From: Agarophyton chilense
Lineage: Eukaryota > Rhodophyta > Florideophyceae > Gracilariales > Gracilariaceae
Assembly: GCA_030374765.1 (NCBI GenBank)
Contig: JARGXX010000039.1
Coordinates: 163,692-227,691 of the forward strand
Direction of reading: 5' to 3'
DNA: 64,000 nucleotides
Part shown: piece by piece, positions 51,842-60,368 of the stretch
How the letters are laid out: every line of letters begins with the position of its first letter
How positions within the stretch are numbered: the first letter of the stretch is position 1
The notes under the pieces: model-generated
What the model was told of the DNA's origin: nothing
The model's input: only the letters and a program-made list of their open reading frames with translations
The model's database searches: none
Translations under genes and position numbers: made by a program

Positions 51842-52345
51842 ATGCCTATTTCTAAAAAAATATGTCCTGTACCTTTCGACCAACAGCCCTTAAATGAATA
51901 TTTATCTTTAAAATCTTCCTGGTTTTTCTCTTGGTCTACTTTATCTTTAGATAAGTATTTTATTAAACTATTGACTATTTTTATGTTTATTTCTATTGCA
52001 TTTATGCCTTTATTACGATATATAGTTTCAAAAACTTATAGTATATGGGGATTAGTCATATTAAATATATTAATAGTTAATACTATCTTTTTATTAATTT
52101 TTATACGTTTATATCTAGGGTGGTCTTATGTTCTTAAAAGACTAATTAGTGCGACTACTTTTTATGAAGAATCAGGATGGTATGACGGTCAGTTATGGGT
52201 TAAAAGTCCAGAGGTTTTAATAAAAGATCGTCTTGTTGGATTTTATGAGGTTACGCCATTTTTATCAAGGGCAAAATATGGCATATTAATAAGTATAATT
52301 TTGATACTTCTTGAAAAAGTAGTTTATTCGTTGCTTTTAAGATAA
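51842..52345 (+). CDS. ycf36: Conserved plastid protein Ycf36
   Basis: A 167-aa membrane protein of unknown function. It has the family start CPVPFDQQPLNEYLSLKSSW, two hydrophobic spans (about residues 41-60 and 69-90), and the domain LGWSYVLKRLISATTFYEES with GWYDGQLWVKSPEVLIKDRL. A further span lies near the C-terminus. The gene is complete. Confidence 0.92.
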   Translation: MPISKKICPVPFDQQPLNEYLSLKSSWFFSWSTLSLDKYFIKLLTIFMFISIAFMPLLRYIVSKTYSIWGLVILNILIVNTIFLLIFIRLYLGWSYVLKRLISATTFYEESGWYDGQLWVKSPEVLIKDRLVGFYEVTPFLSRAKYGILISIILILLEKVVYSLLLR

Positions 52346-52371
52346 TAAATATATTATTATAATTGTTTAAT

Positions 52372-52375
52372 CGCG

Positions 52376-52420
<45 letters not shown>

Positions 52421-52445
52421 AATGGTTCAAATCCATTCTCCGCTA
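52372..52445 (+). tRNA. trnfM-CAU: Initiator tRNA-Met (CAU)
   Basis: The acceptor starts CGCGGGG with an unpaired C1-U72, the hallmark of bacterial-type initiators. The anticodon stem has three G-C pairs (GGGCTCATAACCC). The T-loop is GGTTCAAATCC and the discriminator is A. Confidence 0.96.
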
Positions 52446-52567
52446 TTATATTGTTTAAGTATTGAATATGTTATTCATACTAATTTATGCTATTATGTTG
52501 TTTTGTTACTGTTATTTTATATAATATAGAAAATGCTAAATGTTATAACAAGAAGTGTAGTATTAAC

Positions 52568-53167
52568 ATGATAACAAATAATAATGTTTTTAGAGTTGGT
52601 CAACAGGCGCCAAATTTTTCTGCCACTGCTGTGTATGATCAGGAGTTTAAGAAAATAACACTATCTGATTACTTGGGTAAGTATGTGATACTACTCTTTT
52701 ATCCTTTAGATTTTACATTTGTTTGTCCAACTGAGATCACTGCTTTCAGTGATTCATATAAAGAGATTCAGGGTCTAAATACAGAAGTTTTAGGTATATC
52801 TGTTGATAGTGAATATTCACATTTAGCATGGTTGCAAATGGAAAGAGATATTGGAGGCTTAGGAGACCTTAATTATCCTTTAGTTTCTGATTTAACAAAA
52901 GAGATTAGTGCTTCATATAATGTTTTAACAGAAGAAGGTAAAGCACTAAGAGGTTTATTTATTGTTGATCAGCGAGGAATTATACAATATTCTTTAGTTA
53001 ATAATTTAGATTTTGGCCGTAGCGTTAGTGAAACTTTAAGAACACTTAAAGCTATTCAATATGTACAATCTCACCCGGATGAAGTTTGTCCAGCAAATTG
53101 GCAGCCAGGACAAGCTACTATAATTAATAGTCCTCAAAAATCGAAAAATTATTTTCAGTCTGTATAG
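52568..53167 (+). CDS. ycf42: 2-Cys peroxiredoxin (Ycf42)
   Basis: A thiol peroxidase that removes peroxides in the stroma. I start at the ATG at 52568, giving 199 aa ([20 protein letters not shown]). An open extension to 52487 is hydrophobic and not peroxiredoxin-like. The peroxidatic Cys53 is in [10 protein letters not shown] and the resolving Cys173 is in DEVCPANW. The gene is intact. It is followed by the pbsA pseudogene. Confidence 0.95.
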   Translation: MITNNNVFRVGQQAPNFSATAVYDQEFKKITLSDYLGKYVILLFYPLDFTFVCPTEITAFSDSYKEIQGLNTEVLGISVDSEYSHLAWLQMERDIGGLGDLNYPLVSDLTKEISASYNVLTEEGKALRGLFIVDQRGIIQYSLVNNLDFGRSVSETLRTLKAIQYVQSHPDEVCPANWQPGQATIINSPQKSKNYFQSV

Positions 53168-53254
53168 ATCAATATAATAATTTTCTCTTTAATATATTTA
53201 ATTTAACTATGTGTTCTAAATACTCTATTCTTTATTAAGAATTTATCAAGAATA

Positions 53255-53870
53255 ATAAGTATATCTAGTAATTTAACGTAACAATTCCGTAAAAGAACAA
53301 CAAAAGCACATAGTATGGCTGAAAATTTCAGTTTTGTTAAATCATTGTTGAGCCGTGTATTTGATATAAAATCCTATTGCAGATTAATCGCTAATTTGTT
53401 TTTTATTTATAGTGCCCTTAAATAAGCAATAGAAGCAAATAAGGATTATTATATGGTTCTATCAATAGGGTTTCCAGAACTAAATCGTAAGCTTAGCTTA
53501 TAAAAAGATCTTGCATATTACTATGACCCTAATTGGGAAGCGTAGATTTATGATGTTTTTAGCAATAAAAACTTATGTTAATAAAATTAGTAATATTGGT
53601 TTGAGTCAAACTGGGTTGTTAATATCTCATTCTCATAATAGAGATATAGTGGATTTATCAGAAGTATGGATATTGAAATGAATTGTACAAACGGTTATGA
53701 ATTTATATAGTAGTGATAGAACTATATTCTAGAATTTTCTAGATATCAAAAATGATAAAAAGTTTAAAACTATATATCATCAAGTATTGAAAAATGCTCC
53801 TATGGATCGAATCTAAACAGAAATAATTGTTCCTGAAGCTAATATTGTATTTAATCTTAATTTAAGATGA
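53255..53870 (+). pseudogene. pbsA: Decayed heme oxygenase gene
   Basis: Heme oxygenase opens heme to biliverdin, the first step to phycobilins. Reading one frame gives NLT, a stop, QFRKRTTKAHSMAENFSF (with the proximal heme His at 53309-53311), then VFDIKSYCRLIANLFFIYSA. A stop comes before AIEANKD, then FPELNRKLSL, a stop, KDLAYYYDPNWEA, and a stop. After a +1 shift near 53546-53571 the frame reads KTYVNKISNIGLSQTGLLIS, then a stop, VMNLYSSDRTIF, a stop, and DIKNDKKFKTIYHQVLKNAP. Stops are at 53279, 53423, 53501, 53543, 53679, 53730 and 53814, with 53868 possibly the original end. The order matches the whole enzyme, but no full product is possible. The next 209 bases hold no gene. Confidence 0.92.
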
Positions 53871-54079
53871 TTGGTATATTACTTCTAAGTGCAATTACAA
53901 GTTTATGAAAAAATTTATTAAAAATACAACATTATTTCTATTTTTGTATTTTGATCTTTATAGTATAGACATCTTGTCTAAGATCTCATTTATTTTTATA
54001 CTGATAAATGACTTATTTAGTGATTAATATAATTTATTCAACTTGTATGTTTTGACTACTTAATTCAGTTATAAAATTT

Positions 54080-54283
54080 ATGTGTAAAATAAAAACCTCT
54101 AAATCAATAGTTAAAAGATTTAAATTTAAATCTAAAAATAAAATTTTACGACGCATGGCTGGTCGCAGCCATTTACTACAAAAAAAATCGTCCAAGAGAA
54201 AACAGAAGTTAAGAAAAGTTATTAATTTAAAAAAAGTTGATATATCAAGCTGGAAATTTAAAATACCTCACATACATTATTAA
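54080..54283 (+). CDS. rpl35: 50S ribosomal protein L35
   Basis: A 67-aa basic protein: MCKIKTSKSIVKRFKFKSKN, then KILRRMAGRSHLLQKKSSKR. This matches the L35 pattern KTxKaaaKRFk and the RR..SHLL..K core. It pairs with rpl20 downstream, as in bacteria. Confidence 0.95.
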   Translation: MCKIKTSKSIVKRFKFKSKNKILRRMAGRSHLLQKKSSKRKQKLRKVINLKKVDISSWKFKIPHIHY

Positions 54284-54297
54284 GATAATATACTTAT

Positions 54298-54654
54298 ATG
54301 ACAAGAGTTAAAAGAGGCAATGTTGCTCGTAAAAGACGAAAAAAAATTTTAAAACTTGCTAAAGGTTTTAGAGGTTCTCATGCAATTTTATTCCGTACAG
54401 CTAAACAGCAAGTACTAAAAGCTCTAAAATATTCTTACATAGGTAGAAAAAATAGAAAACGCAATTACAGAAGTCTTTGGATAGTACGTATTAATGCTGC
54501 AGTGAGACCTTATGGGATTACATATAACGAGTTTATAAAACAATTAAAAAAAAGTAGTATTGCTTTAAATCGAAAAATGTTGTCTCAATTAGCTATTCTA
54601 GATCATTCTGTCTTCAAAACTATTTTAAATTCTTGTACATCTGAATTTAAGTGA
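54298..54654 (+). CDS. rpl20: 50S ribosomal protein L20
   Basis: L20 is an early-assembly protein. The 118-aa protein has [40 protein letters not shown] and [20 protein letters not shown]. It lies 14 bases after rpl35 and is likely cotranscribed. Confidence 0.98.
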   Translation: MTRVKRGNVARKRRKKILKLAKGFRGSHAILFRTAKQQVLKALKYSYIGRKNRKRNYRSLWIVRINAAVRPYGITYNEFIKQLKKSSIALNRKMLSQLAILDHSVFKTILNSCTSEFK

Positions 54655-54825
54655 TAATCTAAAATATTTTTTAATTTGCAAGCTGATAATTAAACACGTT
54701 TTTAATTGTTCTTAAAAAGTCTTAAAAAGAAAATAGTTTATCTTTTTTGATTCAATATATTAAATTACTCATATTAAGATTTGATTTCAATTACTTTAAA
54801 ATATAAACATCTTATGTGATTTAAT

Positions 54826-54850
54826 TTTAAATTAAATCACTTTACCAAAG
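54826..54850 (+). terminator. Inverted repeat downstream of rpl20
   Basis: GTGATTTAATTT and AAATTAAATCAC flank one base; about 10 bp can pair. It lies in the spacer between convergent rpl20 and preA. AT-rich, so only weakly supported; the rest of the 275-base spacer shows no gene. Confidence 0.35.
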
Positions 54851-54929
54851 TTTTATTAAAAACTTATGTTTTTTTAAAACATCATTTTACTAATTGCTAA
54901 TTCCATCATTAATAGCTAGAATCCTTCTT

Positions 54930-55901
54930 TTAAGATAATCTCTTCATAACATAGTTATTGATATAGGTTAAATTTTTTTGAGCTAATTGGTTATCTATTT
55001 TTTTAAGAGCTTGTATTGATGCTTGCATGTGCTCTTGTGCTAAGTCATATGATTTTTGAATACCACTACTACTTTTGATGATTTTAATAGCTTTATCAAT
55101 ATCTTTATTTTGCTGAAATTCTCTTGTAATTAATTCGTAAAGTCCTGAATTTTCTTGTAAAGCAAAAAGAAGTGGAGCAGTTAAATTTCCATTTTTTAAA
55201 TCTGACCCAGCTGGTTTTCCGAGTGATACTGCCGAACCTATTATATCTAAAATATCATCTACAATTTGAAAAGCTAGTCCTAAGTGTTTTCCATATAAGT
55301 AAAATTGATTTTGTGTGTCTTTTGTTGTGTTACTAAGTATAGCAGTAGCTTTACAGCTGGATGCTATTAGAGATGCGGTTTTATAAAATGATTTTTCTAT
55401 ATAGTTATTCATAGATATTGTTTCATCAAAACATGTTAATCCTTGTCTTATTTCACCTTCTGCAAAATCAGTAATAACTTTAGAAATAGTTTTGACTACC
55501 TCTAAGTTATTTAAATTTGCTAAGTACCAGGAAGATTGAGCAAATAAAAAATCTCCTGCTAGTACTGCTACTTTAGTGCTGAATGCATTATGGACTGTGT
55601 TTACCCCTCTCCTTATTTCACACTCATCGATGACGTCATCATGTACTAAGCTAGCTGTATGTATAATTTCTGTGATTTCAGCAAGCCTTTTATGTTCTGG
55701 AAGTATATGTAACATTTTTGTGGTTGATAATGCTACTAATAGTATAATAGTTGGTCTTATTCTTTTTCCTCCAGCTTTAAAAAGATGTTCAGCTGCTGCG
55801 TATAATATAGGATGTTTGGCACCTACCATTCTTTTTAGATTGTTTTCTAAAATCACTAAATCCGGCTGGATATTTTGTAAGGTTTTGGGTAATATACTCA
55901 T
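54930..55901 (-). CDS. preA: Long-chain polyprenyl diphosphate synthase
   Basis: A trans-prenyltransferase that builds the solanesyl-type side chain of plastoquinone. I start at the ATG at 55901, giving 323 aa (MSILPKTLQNIQPDLVILEN); an open extension to 55973 is a hydrophobic stretch absent from the family. The first aspartate-rich motif is LVHDDVIDECEIRRG at about 86-100 and the second is FQIVDDILDIIG. GGKRIRP is also present. The exact chain length cannot be told from the sequence. Confidence 0.93.
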   Translation of the reverse strand: MSILPKTLQNIQPDLVILENNLKRMVGAKHPILYAAAEHLFKAGGKRIRPTIILLVALSTTKMLHILPEHKRLAEITEIIHTASLVHDDVIDECEIRRGVNTVHNAFSTKVAVLAGDFLFAQSSWYLANLNNLEVVKTISKVITDFAEGEIRQGLTCFDETISMNNYIEKSFYKTASLIASSCKATAILSNTTKDTQNQFYLYGKHLGLAFQIVDDILDIIGSAVSLGKPAGSDLKNGNLTAPLLFALQENSGLYELITREFQQNKDIDKAIKIIKSSSGIQKSYDLAQEHMQASIQALKKIDNQLAQKNLTYINNYVMKRLS

Positions 55902-56122
55902 GGCTATTTCAATAATATGGATAAAATATAAATTCAGACAAATGATTATAACTATATTACTCAATATATTCATCTATTTGGAGCTGTTTTATAATTGATA
56001 TATAAAAATTCCTAATGTATTATTATCTGTATATTTATTATATTTATATATAAGATTTCTTTCTTGACGAAATATTTGATTTTTTATTATTAATATTTCA
56101 ATTAATTATAGTATTTAACTAA

Positions 56123-57148
56123 ATGAAGAATAAAATTATTTTACCCTCAAGTGTGTCTCGCGAATATGATATAAATTCTCATGTTGTGTTACATCTATAT
56201 AAAGATATGCTACTTGGTCGTTGTTTTGAGGATATGTGTGCTCAGATGTATTATAGAGGCAAAATGTTTGGTTTTGTTCATTTATATAATGGTCAAGAAG
56301 CTGTATCAACTGGAGTTATAAAAGCTTTGCAGAAAGACGATTATGTTTGTAGTACATATAGAGATCATGTCCATGCCTTAAGTAAAGGTGTTCCAGCCAA
56401 TTTGATTATGGCAGAATTATTCGGTAAAGAGACTGGATGTAGTCGTGGACGTGGTGGTTCAATGCATATTTTTTCGGCTTCCCATAATTTTTTAGGTGGT
56501 TTTGCCTTTATTGGTGAAGGTATTCCCATTGCTATAGGTGCTGCTTTTCAAAGTGTTTATCGAAAACAAATTTTAAATGATTTGCAACCTATGCGTGTAA
56601 CAGCTTGTTTTTTTGGAGATGGTACTAGTAATAATGGGCAATTTTTTGAATGCTTAAATATGGCTGTTTTATGGAAATTGCCTATTATTTTTGTTGTAGA
56701 AAATAATCAATGGGCAATTGGTATGGCTCATAGTAGATCTACTTCATTTCCTGAAATACATAAAAAAGCAGAAGCATTTGGTTTACCAGGTATAGAAGTA
56801 GACGGTATGGATGTTTTAGCAGTACGAGAGGTTGCTATATCAGCTGTTGATAGAGCACGACTTGGGCATGGCCCTACCCTGATAGAAGCATTGACATATC
56901 GTTTTAGGGGACATTCTTTAGCAGATCCTGATGAGTTAAGATCGCTTAGTGAAAAAGAAGCATGGTTAGCGCGTGATCCTATTAAACGTTTAAAAAATTA
57001 TATTGTACATAATTCTTTATGCTCGGATCAAGAAGTTGAAGATCTAAATTCAGTAGTGAAAATAGAAATCGATCAAGCTGTTGAATTTGCTATGTCCAGT
57101 CCTGAACCACATCTCAAAGATTTGAAAAAATATTTGTTTTCAGATTAA
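56123..57148 (+). CDS. pdhA: Pyruvate dehydrogenase E1 alpha subunit
   Basis: The ThDP-binding E1 alpha of the plastid pyruvate dehydrogenase, which makes acetyl-CoA for fatty acids. The 341-aa protein has [33 protein letters not shown], the ThDP motif [20 protein letters not shown], and the phospho-loop-like [17 protein letters not shown] region. Followed by pdhB 54 bases later. Confidence 0.97.
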   Translation: MKNKIILPSSVSREYDINSHVVLHLYKDMLLGRCFEDMCAQMYYRGKMFGFVHLYNGQEAVSTGVIKALQKDDYVCSTYRDHVHALSKGVPANLIMAELFGKETGCSRGRGGSMHIFSASHNFLGGFAFIGEGIPIAIGAAFQSVYRKQILNDLQPMRVTACFFGDGTSNNGQFFECLNMAVLWKLPIIFVVENNQWAIGMAHSRSTSFPEIHKKAEAFGLPGIEVDGMDVLAVREVAISAVDRARLGHGPTLIEALTYRFRGHSLADPDELRSLSEKEAWLARDPIKRLKNYIVHNSLCSDQEVEDLNSVVKIEIDQAVEFAMSSPEPHLKDLKKYLFSD

Positions 57149-57202
57149 TCATATTAATATATTTATATTTATTTATAGTTTTAGATATTTATTATTTATC
57201 TC

Positions 57203-58174
57203 ATGACTGAAGTATTTATGTTTGATGCTTTAAGAGAAGCTACTAATGAAGAAATGCAAAATGATTCTTCTGTATTTGTTCTGGGAGAAGATGTAGGTCA
57301 TTATGGAGGTTCTTATAAAGTTACTAAAGATTTACATTCTAAATACGGTGATTTAAGAGTTTTAGATACTCCTATTGCTGAAAATAGTTTTATGGGTATG
57401 GCAATTGGCGCAGCAATTACAGGTTTACGTCCTATAGTTGAAGGTATGAATATGAGTTTTTTACTCTTAGCCTTTAATCAAATTTCTAACAATGCTGGTA
57501 TGTTACGGTATACTTCAGGAGGCAATTTTCAAATTCCTATTGTTATACGTGGACCAGGAGGTGTTGGTAAACAATTAGGAGCAGAGCATTCACAAAGATT
57601 AGAAGCTTATTTTCAAGCTATTCCAGGACTTAAAATTGTTGCTTGTTCAACACCCTATAATGCTAAAGGTTTATTGAAATCTGCTATTAGAGACAATAAT
57701 CCTGTAATTTTTTTTGAACATGTTTTACTTTATAATTTAAAAGGTGAATTACCAAATGATGAGTATTTTCTTCCTTTAGATAAAGCCGAGGTAGTTAGAA
57801 ATGGATCAGATGTTACTATTTTGACTTATTCTCGAATGCGTCATCATGTAATGCAAGCTGTAGCAGATCTTGTGAATGATGGTTATAATCCAGAAGTAAT
57901 AGATTTGATTTCATTAAAACCATTGGATATAAGCTCTATTGCACAATCCTTAATGAAGACAAATAAACTAATTATAGTAGAGGAATGTATGAAAACGGGA
58001 GGTATTGCTGCTGAAATAATAGCACAAATTAATGATAATTATTTTGATTTTTTAGATGCTCCTGTAATAAGATTGTCTTCTAAGGATATACCTACACCCT
58101 ATAATGGTAAATTAGAAAAAGCTACTGTTATCTATCCTCAGCAAATTATCGAAGCTGTTAAAAGTATAGTCTAG
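57203..58174 (+). CDS. pdhB: Pyruvate dehydrogenase E1 beta subunit
   Basis: The E1 beta partner of PdhA. The 323-aa protein has [60 protein letters not shown] and the C-terminal transketolase domain ending [11 protein letters not shown]. It is intact and followed by a palindrome. Confidence 0.98.
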   Translation: MTEVFMFDALREATNEEMQNDSSVFVLGEDVGHYGGSYKVTKDLHSKYGDLRVLDTPIAENSFMGMAIGAAITGLRPIVEGMNMSFLLLAFNQISNNAGMLRYTSGGNFQIPIVIRGPGGVGKQLGAEHSQRLEAYFQAIPGLKIVACSTPYNAKGLLKSAIRDNNPVIFFEHVLLYNLKGELPNDEYFLPLDKAEVVRNGSDVTILTYSRMRHHVMQAVADLVNDGYNPEVIDLISLKPLDISSIAQSLMKTNKLIIVEECMKTGGIAAEIIAQINDNYFDFLDAPVIRLSSKDIPTPYNGKLEKATVIYPQQIIEAVKSIV

Positions 58175-58193
58175 TAATTTCTGATTAATTATC

Positions 58194-58221
58194 AATAAGT
58201 AAGTATATATACTTACTTATT
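58194..58221. terminator. Palindrome between convergent pdhB and petA
   Basis: A 28-base perfect palindrome, AATAAGTAAGTATA and its reverse complement, centred at 58207/58208. It lies 19 bases after the pdhB stop and 22 before the petA stop. Probably a two-way terminator. Confidence 0.55.
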
Positions 58222-58242
58222 AGATTTCTATATATTATTTTT

Positions 58243-59205
58243 TCAGAAATTGATCTCAGCTGCTTGTACCTTTTCCCATTGTTTTTTCTTTAACACAAAA
58301 AATATTTGAGCTGTTGTTACAGTGAAGAAAAACACTATCATGCCTTTAATTCTAGAAGGGCTTTGTAATACTATTTCTGTTTCAGTTTGCCCGAATCCTC
58401 CTATATTTGGATCATTAGTCAGATTTTGATTAGCAAAAATTTGACTGCCTTGAGATATCATTAATTTTAATCCTGGTGGTATATTTTCTATATAGTTTTC
58501 TCCATTTTCTTTTTCAATTTCAATGCTATATCCGCCCTTTTCTAAAGATATTACATTTATAACTTTTCCTGTATTTAAAGATACTATTGGGTTATTATTA
58601 GATTTATCTCCGGTTGGGTAAACTTGTCCTCTTCCTCTGTTAGCTCCTACATAAATTGGATATTTTAAAAAATGAATATTTTTATCTTTATTTGGATCTG
58701 GTGATAAAATAGGGAAAATTATTTCTTGGTTTTTTTCGCCAGGTAAAGGACCTACTAATAAAATGTTATCTTTTGTTGTACTATATGGTTGTATATAAAC
58801 ATTTTTAGTTTTTTCTCTTAATTCTTCAGATAATAAATTTTTGGGAGCTAATTTAAATCCTTCAGGTAAAATCATGACAGCTCCAGTATTTATAGATCCT
58901 GTAAGTCCATTTCCTAATAGTTGTTTGCCACTTTTGTCATAAGGTATTTTCACAATTGCTTCAAAAATGCTATTTGGTAATACTGTTTTGGGTGTTTCAA
59001 TTTCTACACCTTTTTGTGCTAGATGACAATTTGCACAAACTATTCTACCCGTAGCTTCCCTTGGATTTTCGTATCCCTGCTGTGCATATATAGGAAATGC
59101 TAGAGTTTGTGTCGGTTGAATTATAATTAAGTTTATAATACTGATTAAAGCTAATAATGTAAGTTTTATATTCATATAAAAATATTTATCGTAATTACGA
59201 GTCAT
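58243..59205 (-). CDS. petA: Cytochrome f
   Basis: The c-type cytochrome of the b6f complex that passes electrons to plastocyanin or cytochrome c6. The 320-aa precursor has a signal peptide (about 36 residues) cut before FPIYAQQGYENPRE. The new N-terminus provides the axial heme ligand, here Phe instead of Tyr. The heme site is CANCH, and one C-terminal span (MIVFFFTVTTAQIFFVLKKK) anchors it. An internal ATG at 59175 is an alternative start that still leaves a signal peptide. Confidence 0.95.
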   Translation of the reverse strand: MTRNYDKYFYMNIKLTLLALISIINLIIIQPTQTLAFPIYAQQGYENPREATGRIVCANCHLAQKGVEIETPKTVLPNSIFEAIVKIPYDKSGKQLLGNGLTGSINTGAVMILPEGFKLAPKNLLSEELREKTKNVYIQPYSTTKDNILLVGPLPGEKNQEIIFPILSPDPNKDKNIHFLKYPIYVGANRGRGQVYPTGDKSNNNPIVSLNTGKVINVISLEKGGYSIEIEKENGENYIENIPPGLKLMISQGSQIFANQNLTNDPNIGGFGQTETEIVLQSPSRIKGMIVFFFTVTTAQIFFVLKKKQWEKVQAAEINF

Positions 59206-59340
59206 GTTGCATAAAATAAGATTTTTAATTATTATATCTCTCTATTTATTTATAATAACATTCTATATTTATTATTTTTTCATAAATTGTTTTTCTTATT
59301 ATTTTAGTTATCATTTTTTCTTTTATAATTTATATTCAAG

Positions 59341-60057
59341 TTACTTGTTTAGTATTTTCAATACAATAATTCCACTGCTATATAATGCTAAAATAGCTAT
59401 AGACATAATAATTTGTGTTATTGGATCTGTTGATGGGGTAATAATAGCTGCAATTATTGTTGCGCCTAAAACAATATATTTCCAGTATATATACATTTCT
59501 GTAGAAGAAAAAATTTTCAGTATTCCTAAGATTACTTGGATGATAGGAATTTGAAATGCAATACCCGTACTAAATAAAAGAAGTAATATAAAGTTGAAAT
59601 ATTGTTCAAATGACCATATTGGTTCTACAATTTCATTGCCATAATTAATTAAAAATTTTAGTGCTGCAGGTACTAAAATCATATAAGCAAATACTATACC
59701 ACTGAAAAATAATATTATGGATATAAATAATATAGGAACTATAAAGTTACTTTCTTTTCTAGTAAGTCCAGGTAAGATAAATAAAGTTATTTGATAAATA
59801 ATGAAAGGGCTACTTAATAAAAATCCTGAGTATAAAGCGACTTTAATAGAGGTAAAAAGATATTCTCCTGGCGCTAGTTGTAAAAATTTTATTCCTATTG
59901 CTGGTTGTTGTAAAATATATGAAATATGTTTCATGTATGTGAAGCATATTAAAGTAATAACAGTAAAGATAAGAGCAGCAATAAATATACGTTGTCTTAG
60001 TTCTTCTAAATGTTCAAAAATAGACATGTCTGTGCTAGAATTTATTTTTTTATTCAT
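59341..60057 (-). CDS. tatC: Sec-independent protein translocase TatC (Ycf43)
   Basis: TatC is the receptor of the twin-arginine thylakoid import pathway. The 238-aa protein has six membrane spans and the family motifs MSIFEHLEELRQRIF near residue 10 and LYSGFLLSSPFIIYQI, with FLLSPF-type residues and F..Y after. A 135-base spacer separates it from petA and holds no gene. Ycf43 is the older name. Confidence 0.95.
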   Translation of the reverse strand: MNKKINSSTDMSIFEHLEELRQRIFIAALIFTVITLICFTYMKHISYILQQPAIGIKFLQLAPGEYLFTSIKVALYSGFLLSSPFIIYQITLFILPGLTRKESNFIVPILFISIILFFSGIVFAYMILVPAALKFLINYGNEIVEPIWSFEQYFNFILLLLFSTGIAFQIPIIQVILGILKIFSSTEMYIYWKYIVLGATIIAAIITPSTDPITQIIMSIAILALYSSGIIVLKILNK

Positions 60058-60368
60058 AAAAGTGTGTAAATGAAAAAAAATTTATTTTGTTTACTTTTAA
60101 GTATTCTAAATAAAAAATAATATTTATATTTTTTCTTTTCACTAATAAGTATTACAAAGTTTATATTTATTCAAGGTAGATATATATTTTATATATATTA
60201 TAAGTATAAGTATTTTAAGTATAAATTTATATAGTAATCATAGATCCTGCTACAATATAGTCAACTTAAATTTTATAAATTTAAAATCTATGTTTTGAAT
60301 TAAATGATTTATATCAAGTTTAAAATAGTCTATACAAAAGTATCGTATTTAGGTTAGGAGATCAATTT
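60058..60368. promoter_or_regulatory. Divergent spacer tatC/apcE with candidate apcE promoter
   Basis: About 310 AT-rich bases without a gene. An extended -10-like TGCTACAAT lies at 60248-60256, about 112 bases before the apcE start; no good -35 box is seen. An AGGAG ribosome site lies at 60356-60360. Promoter position is tentative. Confidence 0.4.

Noticed and set aside
53255-53870. pbsA region as a functional gene with a changed code or introns
   Set aside because: TAA, TAG and TGA all interrupt it, and all three are used as normal stops by intact neighbours. No intron boundary motifs are seen.
59204-59554. Plus-strand 116-codon frame over the petA/tatC junction
   Set aside because: It overlaps the end of tatC in antisense and reads as a low-complexity Tyr/Phe/Ile string; a shadow of AT-rich DNA.
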